Assembly (NCBI GenBank): GCA_033980235.1
Contig: CM067070.1
Coordinates: forward strand, 12,160,046-12,224,045
Direction of reading: 5' to 3'
Length of the DNA: 64,000 bases
From: Diadema setosum
Lineage: Eukaryota > Echinodermata > Echinoidea > Diadematoida > Diadematidae
The notes below the pieces were generated by a model. It was not told where the DNA came from. It was given only the letters and a program-made list of their open reading frames with translations, and did not search any database. A program made the position numbers and the translations under genes. This document shows, piece after piece, positions 21,674 to 35,000 of this stretch (its first letter is position 1; every line of letters starts with the position of its first letter).

Positions 21674-22057
21674 AGGCATTGTATAGTTTTGGTTGAGACC
21701 TAATTTTAGGTTTCCAACACTTTTCGGTGAGATGAGAAACCTCTTATGAAATATGAAGGAGCATGTAATTCCATGAGGAATTCATTGTATTTGATGAAAA
21801 TTGGTTTGGAAATTGGCTGAGGCTGATATCCAAAACAGAGCGGTTCTAAGAAAGTGTGGGACCCACTTTTTATTACGGTCGCTTTGTTTTACTTTGTTTG
21901 TGGATGTGTCAGCCATTCCAAACTCGATTTTTATCAAATAAACTTTGAATTCCTCTTAAAATGGTATGCTCTGTATTATTTCATAAGTGTTTTCTTGGTA
22001 TCTCGCAAAAAGTTAAAAGCCCAATTCTCATCTCCACCAATACTGTACCATATCCCT
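21674..22057 (+). mobile_element. TTAA-flanked MITE family B, complete copy
   Basis: A 384-bp element with perfect TTAA on both sides (21670-21673 and 22058-22061). It starts AGGCATTGTATAGTTTTGG and ends ATACTGTACCATATCCCT. The two halves are imperfect inverted repeats (ATGAAAATTGGTTTG versus CCAAACTCGATTTTTATC). Other copies lie at 23.5, 25.1, 35.7, 46.4 and 56.3 kb. Confidence 0.85.
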
Positions 22058-22584
22058 TTAAGGCAAAGTGAATGGAGCATAATTACTAGCACACACAATC
22101 CACGGTCCAATGTTTCACACAAAATGACTGGCAGGTTAAAACACGTAAGAGTTGCAAAATAATTGGCTCTCAACATAATTTTTCGCGAATGAGCGAAAGC
22201 TTATACACCATGGCACAGTGCTTTCTTTGCCTCCTGACAGAATAATTACAATATAACTGATCTCTTCTTGCACCGGTACAGGCGGTACAGAATAGAAATG
22301 GTACAGTATCATTTTGAATAGAAACCACTAAAATCGGTGAACAGCTAGATTACGTAATCTGTGCAGAATTACTGCAGTCCCTATTGCGTCACCATGTACT
22401 CACTTCAGAGGCTTGGCTAATACCTCAGAAACCTGTCGAGCAAGAGGCGGACATGATTGATGAATTTAAGAGTGATAGGTTTAAGGTTGTAATGATAAAG
22501 ATAGTGGAAACATTGGTCGGAGAATTAGCCCATGATACTACTGTAAAAGGTATACTGCATTCTCTTTCTTGCCTGTATGTTTAA

Positions 22585-23144
22585 GGACAAGTTCACCTTC
22601 ATAGACACTATAGAGCGTGGACTGATTGAGCAGCAATATTAGTGCAACACATCAGTGAGAGTTTGAAGAAAATCGGACAATCCATTTAAAAGTTATGAAT
22701 TTTTGAAGTTTCTGCGCAGCATGCACTGCTGGATGAGAAGACTACTCACAGCTTGTGATATCACGTGCGTAACAGAACGATAATATAAAGAAAATATGAA
22801 GGACATTCAACATATTTTCACTTTCTCGCATTTAAAAGGACGCTTGACTTGCCTCTTTTAGAAGGCAGGGAAAAAATATTATCCTTAACATACGTTAGTG
22901 ACAAGTCAAGGAAATGTGCACTTATCTAAAATATAATATTTTGTGAAATTCTCTTTATATTTTCCTTATATAGTTCTACACATGCGACCTGTAGTAGTCT
23001 TCTCATACAACAGTGACTGCGCAGAATCTTCAAAAAGTCATGACTTCTAAACGGATTGTCCGAATTTTCCCAAACTTTCACTGATGCGTTCTACTAATAT
23101 CGCTGCATTCGCGAAATCCAAATGTATGAAGGTGGATTTGTCCT
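22585..23144 (+). mobile_element. TTAA-flanked MITE family A, full-length copy
   Basis: About 560 bp. It starts GGACAAGTTCACCTTCAT after TTAA (22581-22584) and ends GAAGGTGGATTTGTCCT before TCAA. Inverted arms of about 200 bp carry AACACATCAGTGAGAGTTTG and its reverse complement. The copy is non-coding. Confidence 0.85.
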
Positions 23145-23499
23145 TCAAGTCTACATTCAGTGTTTTACACATTTTCTGTGTACGAGAGTCTGCGTGAAAG
23201 GGGAATTCACTATACTTGAATGAAGATTCAGATAAAAACAAAAGCAAGATGAGGGAAATACTCAGTGAAATAATTTGAGAAATCGAAAAATCCACTATCA
23301 ACATTCAAGTTATGTGTCCGCCGCTCCATCTTATTTTAGACAATATTGTATATGTTTTAGAATGATTGAAAACAGCGATTCACCGAAGAGAAATGTGGAT
23401 TGAGTGAAAGCAGCAATATTTTAATCAGTAGAACACATCAGTGAAAGTTTGAGGAAAATCGGACAATCGACAATGCGTTACAGCAAAATCTGCTCGTCC

Positions 23500-23690
23500 T
23501 CAACGGGGACAGTTTTGGTTGAGCCATACTTCAGGTTTCTATTAAACTCGTTGGTGAGATAATGAGAAATCTGCTATGAAACATGAAAGAGCATTCAACA
23601 TTGATTTCATGAAAATTTGAATGGCTGAGATAACTAAAACAGAGCAATCGTAATAAAAGTTGGGACCTACATTTGTTTTAATAGCGCACA
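23500..23690 (+). mobile_element. MITE family B, left-half fragment
   Basis: Matches the first half of family B (ACAGTTTTGGTTGAG, GAGATAATGAGAAAT, TATGAAACATGAAAGAGCAT, TTGGGACCTACATTT), then ends. A scrap of family A lies just before it at about 23395-23475. Confidence 0.65.
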
Positions 23691-25086
23691 GGTCCAACTT
23701 TCGGTCTCATGGTGCTTCAAAAACACAAAAAGATAAATGTAATACATGTACAAACATGACAACAAAGAAGAACATGGCAAACAGCAAACAATGTTTACCA
23801 GATAAAGAACACACACACACATACACACAAATCCAAGATTATAGATTGCATCTACAAGTCTTCAGTGTGAATGAAACAGAATATCTTAAGTTGGGATTTG
23901 TGGTGTCAATTGACCGAGCAGCGTCGGTATAATAGGTGCAAACCAGGTTCCACAATGAGCAATAATGTCGGATTCGTAATCAAAAATGTAGCCAACAAAT
24001 GCAGCAGTTTTTTTCCTCCCTGATCTTGCATTTAACATATCAAATTTCATACTCTTATACATGAGAAATTAGATTTCAAATTGTTTCTTTCATGTAACAA
24101 TTTTGGGTTGATTGCTATGATGCCTTATCACTGTTCTTTTGCCTCAGTGAGTCTTTTTCACTCTGTTGATAGTATAATGCAGTAATTACTTTGTTTCCAT
24201 GTCATTTCATGAATCTGCAGGGTCTTAAGGTGTACTTGAATAAACATCGTTAGGGTTCAGCTGTAAAAGATCTGAAATACCATACAGGTTTTGTATCATT
24301 ATCATCAGCAGCACGATTCTTGGCAACTGACACATCAAGGACCATTCTCCAAACACTCCTATGCAAAACTGCCATTTTCGTGTCGCCAGCATGTTTATAT
24401 GCCGTTTAAATCGATATTTTGTCCTTAGATATCAAAATTTTCAGTTCAATTCATGCGAGAGGTTGCACCTGTAAAATGTATATCAATAAAGCTATTGGGA
24501 CATCCGGGATAATATTAGAAATGCAATCCAAAGTTTGATTTAACCCTAAATTTACCCCATGTCGCCAGAAAAGGAAATGCTCATATCACAAGTTCTTACT
24601 CGTTAACATATTCAAATCAAATCTTTCGTACTTTATTCAATTGCCTCACAAGTGCCTGAATGACAAATAACATTACATAACACTATGATGTTTTTTTACT
24701 TCTTTAGATCGATAGATCATCTATCTTGTCGCCAAATCGCAATCAGATTCGTTACCCTTTTTGAGAGTCGTAAGAGAAGATCAAAGTGATGCCGCATAGC
24801 AGTGTAATTCAATGTGTTAAACAAAGTCAACCTCACGTATACAAAGAACCATGTTCATTCATTGAATCTTGTTACAAAAACATATACTGATCTGAAGCCG
24901 TTGAATCGTAATGTTACGATGAGCTGAGATATCTGATACCTTTATTTAGAAAAAAAAATGCTGTAAATAAAAGCAAACATCAGGTAATTTTTAATACTTA
25001 TAGCACTAATTTATCACACAACAGAAATTGCTTATGAAAATTAGTATTTTGTAGATAATAGTGTGAGAACGGTATGGGCACTTCAG
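23691..25086. other. Intergenic stretch with a repeated TGTCGCCA motif
   Basis: No gene recognised. The octamer TGTCGCCA occurs near 24379, 24563 and 24728. Short ACA microsatellite near 23812. Confidence 0.4.
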
Positions 25087-25136
25087 ATACGTTATCATGA
25101 AACATGTCAGATACGTTACCATGAAGACTTGTTAAG

Positions 25137-25448
25137 AGAACATACAATTCTAAGAGGAAATAAAAGTATATTTGATGAAAATCGATTTTATAATGGGCGA
25201 GATATCCAAAATAAAGTAAAAGAAAGAGGTCCTATAGGGCCATGTGATGGCCCATCTACTTTTATTTGGACATCTTTCTTTTACTTTATTTTGGACATCT
25301 CAGCCATTTCAAAACCGATTATCATCAACAGACCTGATCAATTAAACTTTTAATTCCCGTTAGAATAAATTGTATGCTCTTAAGCATTTCGATTATATAT
25401 TGCAAAAAGCTGAAACCAGAATCCTCAGCTAAACCAGAACTATCCTTT
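25137..25448 (+). mobile_element. MITE family B, right-hand part
   Basis: Matches family B from the ATACAATTCTAAGAGGAA block to the terminus (AGAACTATCCT, followed by TTAG). The left end is missing and has been replaced by sequence holding two ACGTTA motifs. Confidence 0.7.
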
Positions 25449-26386
25449 AGAATTGTGGCATTAAAAAAAAAAAAGTGCTGTCAGATATACGATAGAAATC
25501 CATATTTTAATGTTATGTTCTCATTTTTGGGCGTGTTTTGTATCACAATAACATTATGTCTGTAAAAGTCAACTTAGAAGAAGGGTTGAAATCTGGTACC
25601 CACCAGTTGCCCACCTTAACTTGACAACTTCACAGCAAACGAAACTACACTAACGGTCTACCATTGCTCATTATAATTTTGCATCTTATCTACATAAATT
25701 CGCTCAGTTTTATGGTTAAGGCCAACAGTACTTCCTTCATTGCATGTTTATGCTCTGAAATTGGCAATTGGATTTGATGTCAAACGTTTTGCATCAGGTT
25801 TTTGAATCTCATGTTTGAGTGATCGAGGTTTGATGTAAATCTGTAGTTTAATGTGTCCCTGAACATACATATGCTTTGTCAGATACGGTACCATCGTTTA
25901 TCGATTCTTGAGACCTAATGTATTACAGACAGGAACAAGGAAAATTGAATTAATGCGCATTAATAGCATAAACATATTTTCCTACTTTAATTTTACCGTC
26001 TAGCGCGTAATTACACAATTTTGGAACTATCAACAGAATTGTGGATTTGTATTTGTTTCGTTCTCGTATTTCACGTATATCTCAAAGTTTTATTGAAATT
26101 ATATTATTACGTATGCCAGAGGAACTTCTGATTGGTCAGATACGTTACCACAAACCGTTCTTCTTTCGATCCAAAATGTTTTCATTCTAGGAGAGATATT
26201 TCCATGGCATTTGCTATTTTTTCACACTGTGACATTATTTTTTTTTAATAAAAAGTAATAAAATTGTCATAATTAGAATAAAAATTTAAACCAAATGGGA
26301 CACCAAGAGTGTTCAAGCTATTTCAATGGGAAAGGAAACTGGATGAAGTAGACTAAGTAAGGAGTTTGGAGTAGACAAAAAAAAAA

Positions 26387-26387
26387 G

Positions 26388-26436
<49 letters not shown>
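26387..26436. repeat. (TA)n microsatellite
   Basis: Perfect TA run of about 46 bp, directly to the left of a 15-bp minisatellite. Confidence 0.95.
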
Positions 26437-26437
<1 letters not shown>

Positions 26438-26439
26438 CA

Positions 26440-26945
26440 AGTAGACCAGTTGGGAGTAGACCAGTTGGGAGTAGACCAGTTGGGTGTAGACCAGTTGGGA
26501 GTAGACCAGTTGGGAGTAGACCAGTCGGGTGTAGACCAGTTGGGAGTAGACCAGTTGGGAGTAGACCAGTTGGGAGTAGACGAGTTGGGTGTAAACCAGT
26601 TGGGAGTAGACTAACTGGTTATTAAACTAATTGAGTATTAGACAAGGTGGATGTAGACCAATTGGCTATTAGACAAAATGAGCTGTAGACTATCATTCAT
26701 AGACCTAATGATTAATAGACGAAATGGTCAATAGACATAATGGGTATTAGACGAAATGTGACTTAGACAAATTAGAAATTAGATTAAATGGTTAGTAGAC
26801 GAAATGGCAATTAGACTAATTGGCATTTAGACAAAATGGTTGGTAGACGAATTGGTAGTAGACGCAGCAAGTTTAGACGAGATGACATTAGACTAGGTGA
26901 ACAGTGGACAGTGTGGCTGTAGACGAGGTGCCAGTTTACCTAGTG
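26440..26945 (+). repeat. 15-bp minisatellite (GTAGACCAGTTGGGA) with a decay gradient
   Basis: About 11 nearly identical 15-bp units occupy 26440-26605. The same register then continues for about 340 bp as ever more diverged units (TAGAC.A..TGG), for about 33 units in all. The left part is homogeneous and the right part old. Confidence 0.9.
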
Positions 26946-28050
26946 GGGCAGGGCTCCCCAGGGCCAAAACCATTAAAAATGTACAATTCAGGTTTTGAAA
27001 TTTTGAAAAAATAAAGTTTTCTCAAAAACATTCCGACAACGAAAAATTGCTAGAGGATACACTGAATTTCAACTTAAACAAAAATGAGCAACAAATGTTG
27101 CAAACTTTTTATGTTCTGAAATTTGAAGCTGAACATGAAAATTTCACCACTGTTACTGCGCTTATTTTTCTTTGACCATATTCATTCTGTTTAGGGATGG
27201 ACAATGCAACTATCCTTCTATTGGTAAATAGTTTCGAAGATATGACCATTCTTATTTCAATGAGCCTGCTATATTTTTCATTCATTTGATGAGTTACTGT
27301 AACCGTGAATTAAAGGTAAGGGATACCTTTTACAGACCTCCCAAAATGCAGCAAAACATTAAATATGAACCTCAGGGGACGTGCTTAGGCCACTGCTTAG
27401 AAATTTGGAAGTCAACAGTTGTCTAAAATTTGAATAATGCACAAAACTCAACTACTCAGTAGTTGTGTGTGTCAGCCGCACTTAAGCCTTTTTGTTGCAT
27501 TCTTCTGTATTTGTGATCTATAAACACAAATCTAAAAGTTCAAGAGCTGATGTAATAACATATAGAGCGTGTGGCAAGAATGTATACAGAAATGTTTGTA
27601 AGTGTTGATGAACTTTCTTCACAAAATATACATGATGGACACACATGCAGTACATGGGTCTGCAAAGGTAGCCTAGTAATGTACTGGAATTTACGGTGAG
27701 CCCCGAAAACAATTCAATTCAAAATCTAACGGTCAAAAAAAGGTACTAAATGTTACCTTCCACTTCCAATACTTTATGGGAGTTTCAAAAATGATACTCT
27801 CTTCAACATACCACTGTATTTATACAACTCTTCATTTAAGGCGTGCAAATGGGATTCCCTACCTTTAAGATATTGATAGATATGATGGAGGTTGTTAACT
27901 ATGTAAAGTTAGATTGTTTCCTATATTTTTTTTATTCGTACACATAGAACTTGCAGAAAACTGCCAAATGATTTTAGATGGATTTGTCCTACACATATTC
28001 TCAAACAATCTTAGTAACCATATGACAAATGAAAATGTGACTGTTTAAAC
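26946..28050. other. Intergenic stretch, nothing recognised
   Basis: AT-rich. No gene or repeat family recognised. Confidence 0.4.
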
Positions 28051-28459
28051 CTTGGTAACGTTTGTTACGCATATGAGTCACGTATGTTACATAAATATAT
28101 TAAACACTAAAAGAGAAGATAAATTTTAAGAGTTCTAATAAATATCAAGAGTGCCAGCGTTGCAAGACCTTCAGTACTTCTGGAAGCAGATTTATTTAAT
28201 TGCCGTCTGATGTTATCGTCCTTATAGTATAATGTACCATACATTTGGCCTAATATGAAAAATTGGAATAAGATATTTAAATTTCAAGAGTTTATTTTGT
28301 CTGAATATTATGAGTTTCACTGCAAAATTACCTGTTGAAGTGCCCTGTTTAAAACCAAAGGAATGCATTTATATAAGAGTCACTAAAGACATTGTCAAGA
28401 ACCCCTAAAGTGTATCAGTGTGTACTTTAAACAATTGTAACGTATGTTTCAAATGTTTC

Positions 28460-29737
28460 CAGATTGAAATATTTATCACTCGAAAGTGGAGATGCATTGG
28501 AAAGTGCATTTAAAAGGAATGATGCATCGCTAAACAACATTGCACAGTGTGAGTGCACAAGCTGGTCAGCACTTAACTGTTTAGCATATCAAAGTTTACA
28601 TCAATAAGGTATATCAGGCATAAGAGTGAACAATGTGAAATAAATCACAGCGAGCCCATGAAGTTTAAAATGCAAACACCAGCACTGCTTTATGATTAAT
28701 AATGCATGATTATCACGAGTTTCATTAATGAACAAACCATGCATTAGTGTTGCTTAAAACGTACAGATTTCATTATTGAATAATGTGCCATGGTAAGCTT
28801 TAAGCAACGATAATGCATGGTTTTGGTAATAGTCATAAAAATACAGAATTATGAACAATTTAAGAGTGGTCACGTAAATAGACAGCTTTCTCACGGTTTT
28901 AGATTGAGAGTATAACTGACCTATGACACACTAGTCTATAAAGACAACAATGATAAACACAAAAAGGCGCACCTTTCATAATATGGATACCCCCTTGTTT
29001 TGTTCTTTTTTCGGGGGGGGGGGGTGGGAGAGGCAATGGAAAAGGCATAGAAATGTCAGAAGAACAAATTGCAATTCTTCTATTTCCATTACATAGAATA
29101 AAAGTTCGGTGACATATAAAATGTCTTCAATGTATATTACATCATTCTAAAAGACAACTGTAAACTCACAATCTGGTATTTTTCTGCAAAAGGCAACTTT
29201 CAATAAAAGTTATAGTGGGTAAGCCAGTGTATAGGAGAGAATAATGCAAAAGTGGCGAGTTGTATTAGAGTGAAATTATATAAAATTTGGTATAAGAGCG
29301 TTAGTATGACGCTTTCTTCTATTTTCTTGGTTAAACATCATATTCTCATTAATATCTCGGAAGAGTTTAGATTGGGTAGAAATTTTTATGAATGATTTTC
29401 GGTGCATAAACAAGGAAATTTACATACATTTCATCCTTTCAATTTGATATCTACAAGCCAACACTTTTAACCAGTACCTTTCATTGTAAAGCATACATAA
29501 GTATACATCAATTGCAATTTTTCAAATTTGTGAATCAATTTCGTTGTCAATCCTTGTCAATCAAGTCGACATTATCACCTTCCCTTTGCTGAGATAGGTT
29601 TAAGTCTTCTTTTATTTTCTTGCCGAAGGCTCCGTGCTTTTTAACTCTTTCATTTTTTTATCGGCGCTCTTGTGTTTCCCAACTCTTAAGATTTTCCACA
29701 GGAACGTAATACTTTTTTACACGTTGTTTCTCGGATT
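28460..29737. other. Intergenic stretch, nothing recognised
   Basis: AT-rich, with a poly-G run near 29015. No gene recognised. Confidence 0.4.
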
Positions 29738-29739
29738 TA

Positions 29740-29988
29740 CTCTCTAAAAAAAAAGTCAAGTGAAAGTATTCACTCTTAACGGGGTGAATAAAAAAAAAGT
29801 GAATTTAGAGTGAAAATGTTCATTTTCACTCTTTTTAGAGTGACCTCAGGGACCACTCCTAAATCTTCGAGTGATCCCTGAGCTCACCCCAAAATTCATT
29901 CCAATTTTACTCAAAATTCACTCTTTTTTGTCTGTGTTTGTATTCACTCCATGAAGAGTGAATATTTTCACTCATTTTTTTAAGAGAG
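29740..29988. mobile_element. TA-flanked foldback MITE, about 250 bp
   Basis: CTCTCTAAAAAAA at the left end pairs with TTTTTTTAAGAGAG at the right end, each flanked by TA. Internal AGAGTGAA and TTCACTCT motifs occur many times, so almost the whole unit can fold. No coding capacity. Confidence 0.65.
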
Positions 29989-31875
29989 TATGAAGGAAGG
30001 CTTCTTCTCCAATCTTTTCCTTTTTCCTTCTTCAGTAATCAGCCTGAATCTTGGCTCTTGATTTTCCCATTTTGACCTCTTGGAACCCAAGGAGTAATGA
30101 TAAGATTCCCTTCACAGAGAAATAAGAAAATCCATACTGCAAATCAGTAATAAGATATTCTTACATAATTACGTAACCTACGTTACCTCTAATTTCAAGG
30201 AATGAAGTGTCACATAATGAATTTGGTAGACTACAATCATTATAACTTTGAAGTAAATGATATGATAATTAAAATGAAAACCATTATTTTCATCATTCAT
30301 ATATCATTAACATACATATTGGATTGATTTTGATAGAGTGATTGAAACCTACGTTACCAGCCTATTCTGGGCCTCATTGACAATGATTATCGCCAAAAAG
30401 AATGGTTAGTTTAAGCCTAAAAGTTAAATATGTTTTTCATCTGTTTATTTATGGATATTAGTCTTTTTTAAGATAAAGCTTTGGTGAAAAGTTCGACAGT
30501 GTACATGCAGATGTAAAATTGAAACCTACGTTACCTTAAGTGAAACCTACGTTACAACATTGACCCTATGTTTAGGTACCTTAATGTTGTATAAATATCT
30601 GAGTGAGATGTAAACTTGCTATTCTCCTCGACAAAACAAACACCAAAGTACTTGCTTATAGTAAAATTGTACCAATATTTGAATGTAATTACGCTAAACA
30701 TGACTTTGAAAATATATATACCGTTCGCTCAGATACTGAGAAATATCTCGTGCAGTTCATTCCCTGTTAGTCGGCAACGTGATGCGCCATTTTGTCGCAA
30801 GGACTGTTTCTAAGCAACTATGGAGTAAGATGGTTCTAGATAGCACTTGTTATCGATGAATGGTTGCAACGTTAGTGAATCTAATTAAGATTTATTTTTT
30901 CGGGGGTAACGTATGTTCAGAAACGTAACTTAAATCTGACCTTCGATGTGACTTTTTCAAGCGATTAGTAATATCTCATAATTAAAAACTCAGTGGAGAG
31001 ATTGGGGTACCGTATGCCTATGTTTGGTATCTTCCTTGTAACATTTTCATTTTTAATTTTCCATAGCGGTGGTAACGTATGTTTCATTTCTTAACCATAC
31101 GGTCTGAAACATGTTAGTGCTTGAAGCTTTTTCTCTGCAGCAGATAACCAGGTGGCACAACTATTGTTTATAGCATTGGACGAGACATTTTCTAAGTTTG
31201 TAGGACAGATAATTCACAATTTCAACCCCAGGGAATGTTTTAAAGGAAAACTTGAAATCATGGTAACGTATGTTTCACAGGCCTTTGCGACAATTTTGAC
31301 TTGTAAAATAATTCAACTAAATAGTTTTCAATTATATTTCTTTTTATTCTAACGTGTAGGCAAATGGCTTAATTTGCCTTAGAACAAGTTTTAATGAAAA
31401 AAGATCATGCTTTCATTTGCATAATAGTAACATATCGGCAAAACTATTAATTTGCGACATGCTGTTTTTGGCGGGTTTACCATCTTTATGAATGCATAAC
31501 TTCCGAAAGAATCATAACTGGATGTTCAAATTCTCGGCAGTTCTAGTTAACAATGTACTAACGGTAACTATTACCCGAAACTTATGACAATCGGTCGTTG
31601 CTTTATTTTTTCTTTGGTAAAACTATTGCGACAAGTATTTCACTAAATTGTATATATTTAGTGGTTTTGAACCGCCAGCCCCTCTCTCCGCACCCCAAGG
31701 AGGCTCCGCGCCCTTTGACCCCAGTCTCCCCTGTTGTCCGCAGCTGACGTTGGGCTGCTTGTTGTAGTGGGTGATCACATGCCCCAGTGGACGACGAAGA
31801 GGCGACTGTTGGTGCGGGAGAAATAGCTGTCTCATATTTTTCGGCATTTGGCGGATTGTAGGGAGCACAGTTATC

Positions 31876-32086
31876 ATGTCTGACAGTATGTCCACCGCAG
31901 AGATGTCAGGTATTGACTGTCGGGTTGTTCTCATCGTCGCAGCCATATTCGTTCGATCGGCTTTCCAGATGGGAGTCATCAAGTCAATCGGAGTATTTCT
32001 CCCCGGCATTCAGGGGAGCTTCGTCGAGTCTGCCACCGGCATCGGGCTGGCGCTAGGCTTGTACACCGCCTGCAATTTCTGTCCGG
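31876..32086 (+). CDS. SLC16-like A, coding exon 1
   Basis: Starts MSDSMSTAEMSG and carries TM1 and most of TM2. Lys36 in VIKSIGVFLP aligns by motif with Lys38 of mammalian MCT1. A further ATG lies four codons downstream. The frame is open upstream to 31771, but that part has no family similarity. The donor is CCGG|GTATGT, phase 1. Confidence 0.8.
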
Positions 32087-35000
32087 GTATGTTTAGCTCG
32101 CCTTCGTGCATTGGTAGTATAGTAGTCGGTGTAGCTTATGCACCGAATCATAAATGTAAATGTATCTGGATCTGAATCTGGATGAATACGCTGAAAACTC
32201 TTGATAGAGTATCACTCTGCACTGTGGTGTGATGTGCAGCTAATGACAACGGAGGTGACGCTGGAGCGCTTCTTTAAATGTATCAAAGTTATGAATCTGT
32301 TTAATATTGCTCGGCAGATTACTCCAATCCTTCGCTGTTCTATGGAAGAAGGAGTTGGCGAGAGCACTTGAAGAACCGTGTGAAGTGGAATAATTATCAG
32401 GATGATAACTTCCGGTGCTCGAGTAGGGCTGATATATAATCCTCTAACTTGAAGTCAATATTGCCATGCTTTATTTTATAAAATGTCGATAGCCTTAAAA
32501 TCTTACGTCGTTTTGGGAGTGGTCGAGTGGATGAAGTTTAAGATCCTTTATCCTATATAGGAGGCCTCCCTCGATCCCTGGTTGATATACGTGATGTTCA
32601 AAAATGATCATTAGTTGTTTAAAAACTGTACAGGTGTTTATATCAGATAACACTGACACTGATATGAGTAATAGCTGAAAAGTGTACATTGTTGGAGACA
32701 TATTCAATTTGTACTTTAAAAATCAAGCATAAATCAGTTTCGTTAAGATCAAGATTTGTTTTTAAGTTAGGTTTCAGATTTTGCTATATTTTCAACCCTC
32801 TGTAATACAAAACGTTTAATTAATTTTGCACAGGGGTCTATTGGTGTGTATGGGACAATAGTCCTGAACAATGACCAGGGTTTGAATGCTCGATTACATA
32901 TTCATGATAGATTACACTATTACAGCTAGTCGACCTTTATTCATCCTGTAGTGTTTGCCAGCACATTTTTTTTTTAATGTGCCTGGATTCTACCCCTTTC
33001 CATGAATTCAGACTAACAGCGCCTATATAGATGGGCAATTCATCATGAATTAATTAATAGCATTCATGTGCCTCTAAAGGAGCAAGAGTACACAAGCCTA
33101 TTACATAGTCAGTAGAGCTCTGAAAGGTGATATTTGTGGGTTTATAATTCATGTCTATTGTTCAGGTTAGCACGCACTCACATACACATCACTGGTTCTT
33201 GTGTAAGTTCTATTTTGTACAGAGGGTTCAAATTTGACCAAAAATACAATGTCGGAGGGGCCGAGGGGATTACCGATCGTAACGAGAGGCTACCGGACAA
33301 GAGGCGAAATTTGTCTGTTATTGCTAAGCGTCGCAGACAGCAGGTGGATAAGAGTATTGACATTTTGCTCTTTTTTTCCACGAGGCTACTCGCTGCACCG
33401 CTGCCTATTTGTAAATACTCAATCTTGAGTGATATACGCCATTAAAACCAAAACAACAGCAACAACCTATGCAGTGAGGGTTCATAGTTGAACGTTGGTT
33501 TGTAAAGTGCTAGACCAATAAATCCGTTGGAAAAAGAAGGCCGTGCAGTTGACAAGAGGCCACCGAACAATTAAGAGAGATAGATTGTGACCAGAGATCG
33601 GTCTGCATTTTATCGTCGGTGATATGATCCGCGGAGATTATTACGTCTGGCTTCACGAAATACCAAAGAGTGTAGAAGATCGCACGCAGAGTATTATGGC
33701 CTGTACGCTTATGTCAACTTTACGTCGGTCAACAGCACCCATGAAGCGAAAATGAAATGGGGGCCAACAAAAGCATTCAGTGAACCGAGAGAAGTCAGAA
33801 GTTGTCTCATTCGTAATCGTGCAGAAATCACTAGCCGTGGAATGTTCACTAATATGTCGTGGACTGGCGACCAATGGGGGTCAAGGGTCAAAGGACACCA
33901 CCTTCTTCCACATCTCACCCCGCTCCGCCCCCCCCCCCCAAAAAAAAAACAAAAACAAAAAACAAACAAAAAAAAAAGACGGGAAATATCTCCGCCTGAA
34001 AACGACGAGTCATGGTTTTGGTTGTGTCAAAATTTTTAAATCCTTATTTCGTTGTGTTGGTTTGTTTTTTAGAAACCTAAAGAGTGCCCCTCGCAGTCGA
34101 CACATACACGTATATTCTTCTTCTGCCTTTACTCTATATCCCTCTTGGTAGAGTATTACCGTGCATTAATGGGGGGGGGGGGGACTGAATATTGATTTGT
34201 CCGATTCCCCCGTTTTCCGTACAGACAGGCGAAAAGATGACCTAGCTTTGTGTCCGTTTTAATGAACCCTAAACCGTTCCGTTGCTTTTATTTTCGTGTG
34301 AAAACCTACCCATGTGAGATTCAACTTCAGCGTGTACGATATAGGCCAACAAAAATGTCTCTTTCAGTTAGTCCGACATATCAACTTGTTTGTTAGTAAT
34401 TGAGGCGTATCATTCAATCTGCATTGTGCATGCATGCATCCTGTTCGCATGCTCTAGTGTGTAAAAACGCTTTATATGCCATGACCTCGAACTGTTTGCG
34501 GAGTGGATTTTTTGTTTGCCAAGTTTTGTTTATAACTTCGATCGTTGAAAGGTGAGGTATCTCACTCAGCGGCGAATATTTGCTAACGTAGCGAATTTTA
34601 GGTTTCGTCATGGTTCGCTGACAAATGCAATCATTTTTTGTCGCTAATGATTGCAATCAAATCCGCAAACAGATTTTCTTGTCGCAGTGAAATTTTGCGA
34701 CGCCTATTCTTTTCTGTGTCGAGTTTGTTCTATTTTGACAATTTACCGTGTTAAACGCAGTGATCATATTAATTTAAATTGGAAATATGATATAATAACT
34801 ATCATCATATCATAATCGTCTTAATCATCATTTTACTAATCGTTAATCATGCCTAAACGATGCTTAAAGGACAATTCACCTTCATAAACATAAGGATTGA
34901 GAAAATGCAACAATTTTAGTAGAACACATCAGTGAAAATTGGACAATCGATGCAAAAGTTATTAATTTTTTAAATTTTTGTGTCGGAACCGCTGGATGAG

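Larger units (their letters stand above)
25087..31278. other. Region carrying a dispersed ACGTTAC-core motif
   Basis: At least 13 sites share the core TACGTTAC or its reverse complement, usually inside (T)GAAACCTACGTTACC or GGTAACGTATGTTTC. Positions are 25087, 25111, 25879 (variant), 26136, 28052, 28079, 28437, 30170, 30341, 30518, 30541, 30905, 31070 and 31262. From 30.1 to 30.6 kb the sites read forward; from 30.9 to 31.3 kb they read reverse. The region is otherwise non-coding apart from the MITE and minisatellites listed. Confidence 0.7.

Noticed and set aside
26440..26605. Regular 15-bp units that might suggest a CRISPR-like array
   Set aside because: There are no spacers; units are contiguous and grade into diverged copies. 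The host is eukaryotic. It is a minisatellite.
31771..31875. Upstream extension of transporter A exon 1
   Set aside because: Cys/Arg-rich, with no family similarity. The methionine at 31876 places TM1 at the normal distance from the N-terminus.
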